Assembly: GCF_000425405.1 (NCBI RefSeq)
Contig: NZ_KE384366.1
Coordinates: 1-64,000 of the forward strand
DNA: 64,000 nucleotides
DNA from: Ferrimonas kyonanensis DSM 18153
GTDB taxonomy: Bacteria > Pseudomonadota > Gammaproteobacteria > Enterobacterales > Shewanellaceae
Reading direction: 5' to 3'
Position 1 is the first letter of the stretch, and every line of letters starts with the position of its first letter. Below are positions 57,062 to 64,000 of this stretch, piece by piece. A model generated the notes under the pieces. It was not told the origin of the DNA. It searched no databases and saw nothing but the letters and a program-made list of their open reading frames with translations. The translations under genes were made by a program, and so were the position numbers.

Positions 57062-57583
57062 ATGAACAAAGGGTTTACATTAATCGAGCTGGTGGTAGTG
57101 ATCATCCTGCTCGCCATTCTGGCGGTTGTCGCCGCACCTCGCTTCATCGATCTTAACTCCGAATCCGAAACCGCCGTGTTTGAAACCACCTTTGCCGCGT
57201 TTCGTCAGGCCGTGAATCAGAGCCATTTGTGCTGGCGCCTCCGTGGTGGCGGCAGCGATCAGGAAAACCTGAGTTGCTCCAACGAGGCCCTGTACAACAG
57301 CGTCGATTATAACGCCGAGGGCTTTCCAGTAGGTACCCTGGAGGGCGGCGGCACCAAGTCGGTGGGCAACGAACACGACTGCCTGCTGCTATGGGATGCC
57401 ATTCTTGATACCGAACAGGGGGTCTGGAGTGCCTCCGACAACCGCGCTCCGGCCGTTTCCAAAGAGTTGGCCACCTATCAGTCTGAATACATCGGCAGCC
57501 AGAGTTGTCGCTATACCCTGCTATCAGACACCAGTCTAAGATTTCGTTACAACAGCCTTTCTGGAGAGGTGGTGCGTTTGTAG
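57062..57583 (+). CDS. Type IV/MSHA-like prepilin
   Basis: 173 residues with a short leader M-N-K-G, the prepilin peptidase site G|F-T-L-I-E-L-V-V-V-I-I-L-L-A-I-L and a C-terminal globular domain holding four Cys, probably two disulphides. The processing site resembles MshA/MshB and pseudopilins. No other pilus gene is nearby. GGGAGG precedes the ATG at 57062. It could be a stray minor pilin or have its own role. Confidence 0.88.
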   Translation: MNKGFTLIELVVVIILLAILAVVAAPRFIDLNSESETAVFETTFAAFRQAVNQSHLCWRLRGGGSDQENLSCSNEALYNSVDYNAEGFPVGTLEGGGTKSVGNEHDCLLLWDAILDTEQGVWSASDNRAPAVSKELATYQSEYIGSQSCRYTLLSDTSLRFRYNSLSGEVVRL

Positions 57584-57627
57584 CTATAGTGAGTGGCTCA
57601 ACAACCTGACTGTTGAGGGGTGGGGCC

Positions 57628-57786
57628 ATGGCAGAGCATCAATCCGGCGTCGAACGCCGCAGCATCCATCGTCGCCAGACGGTAGATCGTCGTCAGTACA
57701 TTCGCTGGGAACCCGGCAAGGCTGAGCGGCGTCACGGGGGCGGCAGGCGTCGTGAAGACGGGCCCTTCAGCTATCCGAATCAGTGA
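57628..57786 (+). CDS. Small arginine-rich protein
   Basis: 52 residues with 15 Arg: M-A-E-H-Q-S-G-V-E-R-R-S-I-H-R-R-Q-T-V-D-R-R-Q then I-R-W-E-P and R-R-R-E-D. A GAGGGGTGGG binding site lies just before the ATG. It has no hydrophobic segment and could bind nucleic acid or acidic lipid. The last 7 bp overlap the convergent GGDEF gene. Not recognised; it may also be chance. Confidence 0.5.
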   Translation: MAEHQSGVERRSIHRRQTVDRRQYIRWEPGKAERRHGGGRRREDGPFSYPNQ

Positions 57787-58742
57787 GCATCCAGGGTGTC
57801 GCTGTAGAGGATGCAGCGGTTGCGACCACTGCGTTTGGCTTCGTACAAGGCCTTGTCGGCAGCCCTGAACCACTGTTTATCGTCACTGAATCCCGGCTCA
57901 AACATGGCGTAACCGATGCTGACGGTGAAGCGGGCTAAACCGCTTTCAGTGCTGACCTCTTGCGCTTCCATGGTACTTCGAATCCGCTCGGCCAACAGGG
58001 CCGCTTGTTCGGGCCCGGTTTCCGGCAGCAGCAGGGTAAACTCTTCACCGCCATACCGGGCGGCAATGTCACTTTTTCTGAGCAGCTTACGCAGTTGCTG
58101 TCCGACCTGGGCCAGGACGGTATCGCCGGCACTGTGGCCCAGGGTATCGTTGATGGATTTGAAGTGGTCGATATCCAGTACCATCAGTGTTGCAGGGTGC
58201 TGGTAGCGACGGCTGCGTTCAAACTCTTTATCCAGGTGTTCCTGCCACAGGCGCCGGTTAGCCAGTCCGGTCAAGGTGTCGATTTGGCTCATTCTCGCCA
58301 GGGCCATGCGGTGATTGGCCTCGACGGTGACATCGTAAACGACCAGCGCCACATGGTTAACCTCGCCCAGACGGTTGCTCAGAGGCTGAATGGTGAGGTT
58401 CTGATACATATAAGGGCTTTGCCCGGTAACCGGCCGCGAGTTGGGAAACTCAAAAATAAACGGCCGTTGCTCCCAGGTGGTAAAGGCGCGGTTATTGAGC
58501 AGAAAGGCGGTTTCCAGCTTGCTGGTCAGCCAGCGCTCCGGCAATTCGGCAAAGACATCAAAGATGCGTCTGCCACGCAGTTGCGATGCACGCTTGCCAC
58601 TGTGGTTTTCCATGAAACTGTTCCACAGGTGCACTCGACAATCCCGGTCGAGTACCACCAGCCCCACTTCGATGGTTTGCACCAGTTGGGTGAGCAGGTG
58701 CAGGGCATCCAGTTCGGGATTGGGACTGATTTTATTGGACAT
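57780..58742 (-). CDS. PAS-GGDEF diguanylate cyclase
   Basis: 320 residues: a PAS-like sensor (about 12-135, with L-D-R-D-C-R-V-H-L-W-N-S-F) and a GGDEF domain with the active motif G-G-E-E-F at 231-235. An R-K-S-D inhibitory site lies five residues before it, so the enzyme is probably active and feedback-controlled. No EAL domain, no membrane segment. It begins 7 bp after the receiver-CheC gene, so the two are likely cotranscribed and may share a signal. Confidence 0.93.
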   Translation of the reverse strand: MSNKISPNPELDALHLLTQLVQTIEVGLVVLDRDCRVHLWNSFMENHSGKRASQLRGRRIFDVFAELPERWLTSKLETAFLLNNRAFTTWEQRPFIFEFPNSRPVTGQSPYMYQNLTIQPLSNRLGEVNHVALVVYDVTVEANHRMALARMSQIDTLTGLANRRLWQEHLDKEFERSRRYQHPATLMVLDIDHFKSINDTLGHSAGDTVLAQVGQQLRKLLRKSDIAARYGGEEFTLLLPETGPEQAALLAERIRSTMEAQEVSTESGLARFTVSIGYAMFEPGFSDDKQWFRAADKALYEAKRSGRNRCILYSDTLDAH

Positions 58743-58749
58743 GGTGGGC

Positions 58750-59730
58750 TCAGACGAGGTCTTTTAGTTGAACTTGCAACAGTTGCCAGCTGGGTTGGGG
58801 CAGCAGGAGCAGCAGGTCGCAATTGAGCTTGTGCTGCTCCTGACGGTAACTGATTTCGATGGCGTACACCTCGCCGGAGAGCCGGGTGTCTTCGCTGGAG
58901 TGTCGCCAGATCAGTGGCGGGCTCTGACTGAAGGCAACGTTGAGCTGTTCTGACAGGCTGTTGAGGAAGGCACCAAACAGCAGGTTGGCGGCGTCCATCA
59001 GTACCTCTTCCTGCTGGTCGATGCTGCACCCCTGGAAGCCAAACAGCTGGCCCAGATCGGTTTCATTGATGTCATGGAACAGCAGCAGTGCTTCACCGGC
59101 GATGCCGGCGCCGATAAACCCCTGGGACAGAATCTGAGTGCCGTTGTCCTGGCGAGCACCGGTCAGCATCATCTCCAGATCGTTGGCGCTCCAGTGAGAG
59201 ACTTTGGGGACCGGCAGGTGCACAAAGTCATCGATCACCTTCGCCAGTAGCGACGCGGTACGCCCCATGGCGACGTTGCAGATCTCCCGCAGCGCGTCTT
59301 CCAGGCTGACGTTTTGGGCGTCCACCCGGGTTGGTGGGCTGTCGTCGTGCAACTGATAGCGGGCCAGGGCACTGGCCAGATCCGAGGCACTGAGGGGCTT
59401 TTTCAGGAAGTCCAACGCGCCGAGTTCTTTGACTCTTTGCAGTGCCCGGGCTTGGATATCGGCGGAAACCACGATAGTCTGAGGCTTGGAGGTCTGACCA
59501 GATAGCGTTTCTAACACCTGATAGCCGTCGATTCCTGGCATATTCAGGTCGAGAAACAGCAACTGATAATCAGATTGGCTCAGCATTTCCAGCGCTCGCT
59601 CGCCACTTTCGGCGAACGCAATGTCGCTGCAGAGGCCAGACGGCAAGGTCCTAGCCAGCTGCTTTCTGGCCAGTGCTGAGTCATCGCATATTAGAACCTT
59701 GATAGTGGTGCCTCCGTGCCCTTGGGTCAA
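58750..59730 (-). CDS. Response regulator with CheC-like phosphatase domain
   Basis: 326 residues from the TTG at 59730. A receiver (about 10-125; D-D-S near 16, Asp61 in L-F-L-D-L-N-M-P, Lys in F-L-K-K-P) is followed by a CheC-like domain (about 140-320). That domain keeps both active-site signatures, D-A-L-R-E-I-C-N and V-L-M-D-A-A-N, of CheY-P phosphatases. Homologues usually start at the K-V-L-I-C-D-D of this protein. A perfect GGAGG lies 7 bp before an ATC codon at 59703 at just that place, whereas TTG 59730 has AGAAGG only 4 bp upstream; the true start is uncertain. Operon with a diguanylate cyclase. Confidence 0.85.
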   Translation of the reverse strand: MTQGHGGTTIKVLICDDSALARKQLARTLPSGLCSDIAFAESGERALEMLSQSDYQLLFLDLNMPGIDGYQVLETLSGQTSKPQTIVVSADIQARALQRVKELGALDFLKKPLSASDLASALARYQLHDDSPPTRVDAQNVSLEDALREICNVAMGRTASLLAKVIDDFVHLPVPKVSHWSANDLEMMLTGARQDNGTQILSQGFIGAGIAGEALLLFHDINETDLGQLFGFQGCSIDQQEEVLMDAANLLFGAFLNSLSEQLNVAFSQSPPLIWRHSSEDTRLSGEVYAIEISYRQEQHKLNCDLLLLLPQPSWQLLQVQLKDLV

Positions 59731-59831
59731 AAGACCTTCTTATTCAGTGGTATTAGTGAACATTCTATTGAATTAATTCGAGAATGTCATGATCCTGACG
59801 GTGATGAATTTCTGACGGCAAAGGAGTGGTC

Positions 59832-60620
59832 ATGTCGGAAAAAGTAAAATTGGCAGTAAAAGATGGTGTTGCCTGGGTGTCATTGAATCGCCCGGATAAA
59901 TGCAATGCGTTGGATTATGCGTTGTTCAAGGCCTTGGTATCCGTGCAAAAACAGCTGCATCGACGTCGAGATGTGCGAGTGGTTATTTTGTCCGGTGAGG
60001 GGCGAGATTTTTGCTCGGGCATCGATATTAAGTCGTTGTTTAATTCTCCCTCTTCGGCAATGAAATTGTTGTTTAAGGTGTTTCCCTGGCGGGCTAACCT
60101 GGCTCAGAGGGTCAACACCGGTTGGCGGGATCTGCCGGTGCCGGTGATTGCCGCCATCGAGGGTCGTTGCTGGGGCGGTGGCATGCAGATTGCCCTGGGG
60201 GCCGATTTTCGCATCGCTGCGCCCGACGCCAGCCTGGCGGTGATGGAGGGGCGCTGGGGGCTGATTCCTGATATGGGCGGCACATTGGCCCTGCGGGAAC
60301 AATTGCCCCAGGATCAGGCGCTGATGTTGTCGATGCTGGCGGAGCCGGTGGAAGCGGAGCGGGCACGGCAGCTGAACCTGGTCACCGAAGTGGCCGAACA
60401 GCCCAAACAGCGCGCCGAGATATTGGCGCAGGCCCTGATGGAGCGTTCTCCGAATGCCCTGGCGGAAGTGAAGCGTTTATATCGACGGCGGGGCTTTGCC
60501 TCAAATGGCCGAATTCTGATTGGCGAAACCTGGGGCCAGATTAAAATGATGCTGTCTAAAAACCAGCGAATAGCGGTGGCCAAACAGATGGGGAAAGAGC
60601 GAAATTATTTACCCAGATAG
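59832..60620 (+). CDS. Crotonase-family protein (enoyl-CoA hydratase/isomerase)
   Basis: 262 residues. S-L-N-R-P-D-K-C-N-A-L-D, F-C-S-G-I-D-I-K-S-L-F (first oxyanion segment), E-G-R-C-W-G-G-G-M-Q-I-A-L-G-A-D and G-L-I-P-D-M-G-G are present. The first acid of hydratases is replaced (E-G-R-W-G-L), and P-D-M-G-G carries Asp at the isomerase acid, so it is more likely an isomerase-type member. A different branch from the other crotonase in the window. AAGGAG precedes ATG 59832. Substrate unknown. Confidence 0.88.
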   Translation: MSEKVKLAVKDGVAWVSLNRPDKCNALDYALFKALVSVQKQLHRRRDVRVVILSGEGRDFCSGIDIKSLFNSPSSAMKLLFKVFPWRANLAQRVNTGWRDLPVPVIAAIEGRCWGGGMQIALGADFRIAAPDASLAVMEGRWGLIPDMGGTLALREQLPQDQALMLSMLAEPVEAERARQLNLVTEVAEQPKQRAEILAQALMERSPNALAEVKRLYRRRGFASNGRILIGETWGQIKMMLSKNQRIAVAKQMGKERNYLPR

Positions 60621-60635
60621 TGGTTGGTTGATATA

Positions 60636-60666
60636 AAAAAACGCCCTGCAATGGCAGGGCGTTTTT
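60636..60666. terminator. Bidirectional terminator crotonase gene / rpoD
   Basis: AAAAAACGCCCTGC and GCAGGGCGTTTTT around AATG (60650-60653): a strong stem with A and T runs for both convergent genes. Confidence 0.92.
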
Positions 60667-60687
60667 ATTGTTTCGGTAACCGAAATC

Positions 60688-62520
60688 CTATTCGTCCAGG
60701 AAGCTTTTCAGAATCTCTGAACGGGAAGGGTGACGCAGTTTACGCAGCGCCTTGGCTTCGATTTGACGAATCCGCTCCCGGGTTACGTCAAACTGCTTGC
60801 CCACTTCTTCCAGGGTATGGTCGGTATTCATGTCGATACCGAAACGCATACGAAGCACCTTGGCTTCGCGGGCGGTCAAGCCTTCCAACACCTCATTGGT
60901 GGCCACTTTCAGACTTTCGCTGGTGGCGGCATCAATGGGTTGAGCCAGGGTGGTGTCTTCGATAAAGTCGCCCAGATGGGAGTCTTCATCATCGCCGATG
61001 GGCGTCTCCATGGAGATCGGTTCTTTGGCGATCTTCAGTACCTTGCGGATCTTGTCTTCCGGCATCATCATCCGTTCAGCCAGCTCTTCCGGGGTGGCTT
61101 CTCGACCCATCTCCTGCAGCATCTGACGGGAGATGCGGTTCAGTTTGTTGATGGTTTCGATCATGTGCACCGGAATCCGAATGGTTCGGGCCTGGTCCGC
61201 AATGGAGCGGGTAATGGCCTGACGGATCCACCAGGTGGCGTAGGTGGAGAACTTGTAGCCGCGACGGTATTCAAACTTGTCCACCGCCTTCATCAGGCCG
61301 ATGTTACCTTCCTGAATCAGATCCAGGAACTGCAGGCCCCGGTTGGTGTATTTCTTGGCAATGGAGATCACCAGACGCAGGTTGGCTTCCACCATCTCCT
61401 TCTTGGCGCGACGGGCCTTGGCTTCACCAATGGACATGCGACGGTTGATGTCTTTGATGCGGCCGATGGTCAGGCGGGTTTCCTGCTCCACCAGCTTCAG
61501 CTTGCCCATGCAGCGGTTCAGTTCTTCCTGCACCAGCGCCAGGGCGGGGCTGTAGCTCTTGCCGGCGTCACACTCTGTGGTCAGCCAGGCAGGATCGGTT
61601 TCGCTGCCGGCGAACGCCTTCATGAAGTTTTTCTTCGGCATCTTGGCTTGTTCGACACACAGTTTCATGATCAGACGTTCCTGAACACGAACTCGGTCCA
61701 TCATGGTGCGCATGTTGCCGACCAGATGATCAAACTGCTTAGGAACCAGACGGAACTGCTTAAACAGTTCGGACAGCCGGGTAACGATCATTGCCACTTC
61801 CAGAGAGTCGTGGCCGTGCTCGGCGATCGCCTGCTGAGCCAGCTCATAATGGCGGCGCAGTTCGGCGAATTTCTCACGGGCTTCCTCTGGATCCGGACCG
61901 GACGGGGTGTCGTCGTCGTCATCCTCGTCGTCTTCGTCTTCGTCTTCCAGCTCCTCTTTCGACAGCTCAGAACCCACGTGGGTGGCGGTGGGGGCCACGT
62001 TCGCTTCGTCTTCGTCGTCGGAGATAAAGCCGGAGATGATCTCCGCCAGGCGAATCTCATCGGCTTCGTATCGGTCCCATTGATCCAGCAGGAACGAGAT
62101 GGCTTCCGGATATTCGGCAACGGAACATTGAACCTGGTTAATGCCATCTTCAATGCGCTTGGCGATCAGGATTTCACCTTCACGGGTCAGCAGTTCCACG
62201 GTGCCCATTTCACGCATGTACATGCGGACTGGGTCGGTGGTACGGCCAAGCTCACCTTCGACGCTGGCCAGCGCCTGGGCTGCCGCTTCGGCGGCATCTT
62301 CATCCGTTGCGTCTTCCGACATCATCAAGGTGTCACCGTCAGGTGCGGTCTCGAAGACCTTGATGCCCATGTCGTTAATCATCTGGATAATATCTTCGAT
62401 CTGATCGGAATCGATCATATCCGCCGGCAGGTGATCGTTCACCTCGGCGTAGGTCAGGTAGCCCTGCTCTTTGCCTTTTGCTACCAGAAGCTTAAGTTGT
62501 GACTGCGGAGTTTGATCCAT
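60688..62520 (-). CDS. rpoD: RNA polymerase sigma-70 factor RpoD
   Basis: Primary sigma factor. Region 1.1 (residues 1-90), region 1.2 ([14 protein letters not shown]), an acidic non-conserved region with an Asp/Glu run near 190-200, then 2.1-2.4 ([23 protein letters not shown]), 3 and 4.2 ([20 protein letters not shown]). The start at 62520 aligns with other RpoD proteins; ATG 62529 would add three residues. 610 residues. Follows dnaG as in the rpsU-dnaG-rpoD operon. Confidence 0.98.
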   Translation of the reverse strand: MDQTPQSQLKLLVAKGKEQGYLTYAEVNDHLPADMIDSDQIEDIIQMINDMGIKVFETAPDGDTLMMSEDATDEDAAEAAAQALASVEGELGRTTDPVRMYMREMGTVELLTREGEILIAKRIEDGINQVQCSVAEYPEAISFLLDQWDRYEADEIRLAEIISGFISDDEDEANVAPTATHVGSELSKEELEDEDEDDEDDDDDTPSGPDPEEAREKFAELRRHYELAQQAIAEHGHDSLEVAMIVTRLSELFKQFRLVPKQFDHLVGNMRTMMDRVRVQERLIMKLCVEQAKMPKKNFMKAFAGSETDPAWLTTECDAGKSYSPALALVQEELNRCMGKLKLVEQETRLTIGRIKDINRRMSIGEAKARRAKKEMVEANLRLVISIAKKYTNRGLQFLDLIQEGNIGLMKAVDKFEYRRGYKFSTYATWWIRQAITRSIADQARTIRIPVHMIETINKLNRISRQMLQEMGREATPEELAERMMMPEDKIRKVLKIAKEPISMETPIGDDEDSHLGDFIEDTTLAQPIDAATSESLKVATNEVLEGLTAREAKVLRMRFGIDMNTDHTLEEVGKQFDVTRERIRQIEAKALRKLRHPSRSEILKSFLDE

Positions 62521-62599
62521 AGATATCATCCACTTACGGTTGTGAATACGGGTATTTGGCGATTGGCGCGCAAATAGCCAATTATAGCTTTTTGCATGT

Positions 62600-64000
62600 T
62601 CAATCGCTAGCCTTTCGGGACGCTTTCAGCCCCTGTAATAACAGATTCATCTCTTGTAACTGCCTAAGCTCCTCGGTGGTTATCGAACCATCACGCGCTT
62701 TACGCTGCAGTTGCTCTGACATCTGCTCAAAAAATCGTTGATTCAACCACAATAAACAATCGGTAAACTCTTGTTCGAAAAGAGATTCGTCTTCGATCTC
62801 CAGTTTCCAGCCAAGGAGTTTACTCAGGGCGCCATATTCCGGGCGCCCGCGGAACCGTTCCATCAACTGCCCTGTGGTCAAAGGCTCTGGACGGCACAGC
62901 TCCAACATCTCCCTCAGCAGTGGCAGACCGGCCAGGTCCAGGTGAGCTAACTCCTCCTGGGCCGGCAGCTGGTAACCCAACTGAGGGTGTTGTTGCAACA
63001 AGGCGATGGCCCGGCGAACCGGTGTGCCTCGGCCTTGCACTCCCTTAGGTTGAGACACCGCGGGAGTGGATTGGGTTCGAAGGGAGCGGGCTCCCCAGCC
63101 CAGAGAGCGCTCCAGCTGTGAGAATAAACTCTCTTTCAGCAGCCCCTCCGGGATTTGATTCAACAGTGGCACCATGCTGGTGGCTAACTTGGACTTGCCT
63201 TCCTGGCTGGAGAGGTCCGCCTGTTTCAACATGGTGGAGAACAGGTAGTCCGACAACGGCGTGGCGTCGTCCACCAGGGCTTCAAAAGCCTGTTGCCCCT
63301 GCTGGCGCACCAGGCTGTCAGGGTCTTCGCCGTCCGGCAGGAACATAAACTTCAGCTGCACGCCATCGCGCAGGTGCGGCAATGCGGTTTCCATGGCGCG
63401 CCAGGCCGCTTCCCGACCGGCATTGTCGCCGTCATAGCAGCAGATGATCTGGCTGCTGGTGCGCAGCAGCAACTGCATCTGATCCGAGGTGGTTGAGGTG
63501 CCCAGAGACGCCACCGCGTAAGGGATGCCATGCTGGGCCAGGGCCACCACATCCATGTAGCCTTCCACCACCAGGATTCGCTGCGGATTGCGTTGGTGCT
63601 GTTTCAGTTCATACAGCCCATACAGCTCCCGTCCCTTGTGAAAGATAGGGGTTTCCGGCGAGTTCAGGTATTTCGGGGTGCCGTCACCCAGTACCCGGCC
63701 ACCAAAGGCCACCACCCGGCCGCGACGGTCGCGGATGGGAAACATCAGCCGGTCGCGGAAGCGGTCGTAGCTGCGGCCGCCGCCCTCTTTGGCGATCAGC
63801 ATGCCACACTCGGTGAGCGTCGCCAGGCCGCTGGGGTTGTGCTTGTGTTGCGATTGCAGGTTGTCCCAGCCATCGGGGGCAAAGCCGATTCCGAAGCGTT
63901 TGACCGTGTCACCGTCCAGCCCACGCTGCTGGATGTACTCAATGACGGCTTGGCGGCTGGGGTGTTTTCTCAGCTGCAATTGAAAAAATTTGGCTGCCCA
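62600..64000 (-). CDS. dnaG: DNA primase DnaG, 5' end outside window
   Basis: The C-terminal 467 residues are visible, reading from W-A-A-K-F-F-Q-L at the window edge; the zinc-binding N-terminus lies beyond. The TOPRIM catalytic core is present: [18 protein letters not shown] and C-Y-D-G-D-N-A-G. The C-terminal DnaB-binding helical domain follows and ends in [10 protein letters not shown]. 79 bp before rpoD on the same strand; dnaB, its partner, is also in this window. Confidence 0.96.
   Translation of the reverse strand, partial: WAAKFFQLQLRKHPSRQAVIEYIQQRGLDGDTVKRFGIGFAPDGWDNLQSQHKHNPSGLATLTECGMLIAKEGGGRSYDRFRDRLMFPIRDRRGRVVAFGGRVLGDGTPKYLNSPETPIFHKGRELYGLYELKQHQRNPQRILVVEGYMDVVALAQHGIPYAVASLGTSTTSDQMQLLLRTSSQIICCYDGDNAGREAAWRAMETALPHLRDGVQLKFMFLPDGEDPDSLVRQQGQQAFEALVDDATPLSDYLFSTMLKQADLSSQEGKSKLATSMVPLLNQIPEGLLKESLFSQLERSLGWGARSLRTQSTPAVSQPKGVQGRGTPVRRAIALLQQHPQLGYQLPAQEELAHLDLAGLPLLREMLELCRPEPLTTGQLMERFRGRPEYGALSKLLGWKLEIEDESLFEQEFTDCLLWLNQRFFEQMSEQLQRKARDGSITTEELRQLQEMNLLLQGLKASRKASD

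Noticed and set aside
60730-62502. A 590-codon frame antisense to rpoD
   Set aside because: Shadow of rpoD; the product lacks any conserved motif.

Overview
The window looks like core chromosome from a marine or aquatic gammaproteobacterium of the Alteromonadales, most like Ferrimonas or Shewanella. The clues are: E. coli-type gene order in long blocks (tRNA-Gly/nnr/tsaE/amiB/mutL/miaA/hfq/hflX/hflK/hflC/yjeT/purA; rnr/rlmB; rpsF/priB/rpsR/rplI/dnaB/alr; tolC divergent from nudF/yqiB/cpdA/yqiA/parE; dnaG/rpoD), a Na+-type flagellar gene motX between purA and rnr, an S46 dipeptidyl peptidase, and a complete curli locus. The genus is an inference. I see no prophage, insertion sequence or CRISPR array.

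Layout. 1-453: a decayed tRNA-Gly and a stretch without a supportable gene. 454-12500: NAD(P)HX repair, tRNA modification, cell-wall amidase, mismatch repair, Hfq/HflX/HflKC and purA. 12583-19025: motX, RNase R, RlmB, a DUF481 outer-membrane protein and the S6 ribosomal operon with a good promoter. 19165-23958: DPP11-type peptidase, dnaB, alr. 24001-29083: an unusual accessory island with a chalcone-isomerase-like secreted protein, three paralogous polytopic membrane proteins of DUF5692 type and an outer-membrane beta-barrel. 29010-37487: a cytochrome c peroxidase/hybrid histidine kinase pair divergent from a csgD-like regulator, then curli genes csgA (very long), csgB, csgG, csgF, csgE. 37714-44777: small metabolic and envelope genes, including a compact PspC operon. 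44841-55009: tolC, nudF to parE, and parC. 55137-64000: acyltransferases, rraB, a lone pilin, a c-di-GMP/chemotaxis-phosphatase gene pair, a crotonase, rpoD and the 3' part of dnaG.

The best candidate for an undescribed system is 24561-29083. Three homologous membrane proteins share intramembrane motifs (W-F-x-W-x-K, N-I-[AS]-E-A-x-x-x-D, W-N-x-A-[FY]-V-Y, R-x-x-T-L). They sit with a beta-barrel protein. Two near-identical 20-bp palindromes lie 30-36 bp upstream of the two divergent first genes, and a 170-nt run of four hairpins precedes the third paralogue, the last one covering its ribosome binding site. This looks like one regulon spanning inner membrane, periplasm and outer membrane. Its substrate or signal cannot be told from sequence.

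The curli block is the second point of interest. Its major subunit is about four times the usual length, and a haem peroxidase-sensor kinase pair is transcribed away from its regulator.
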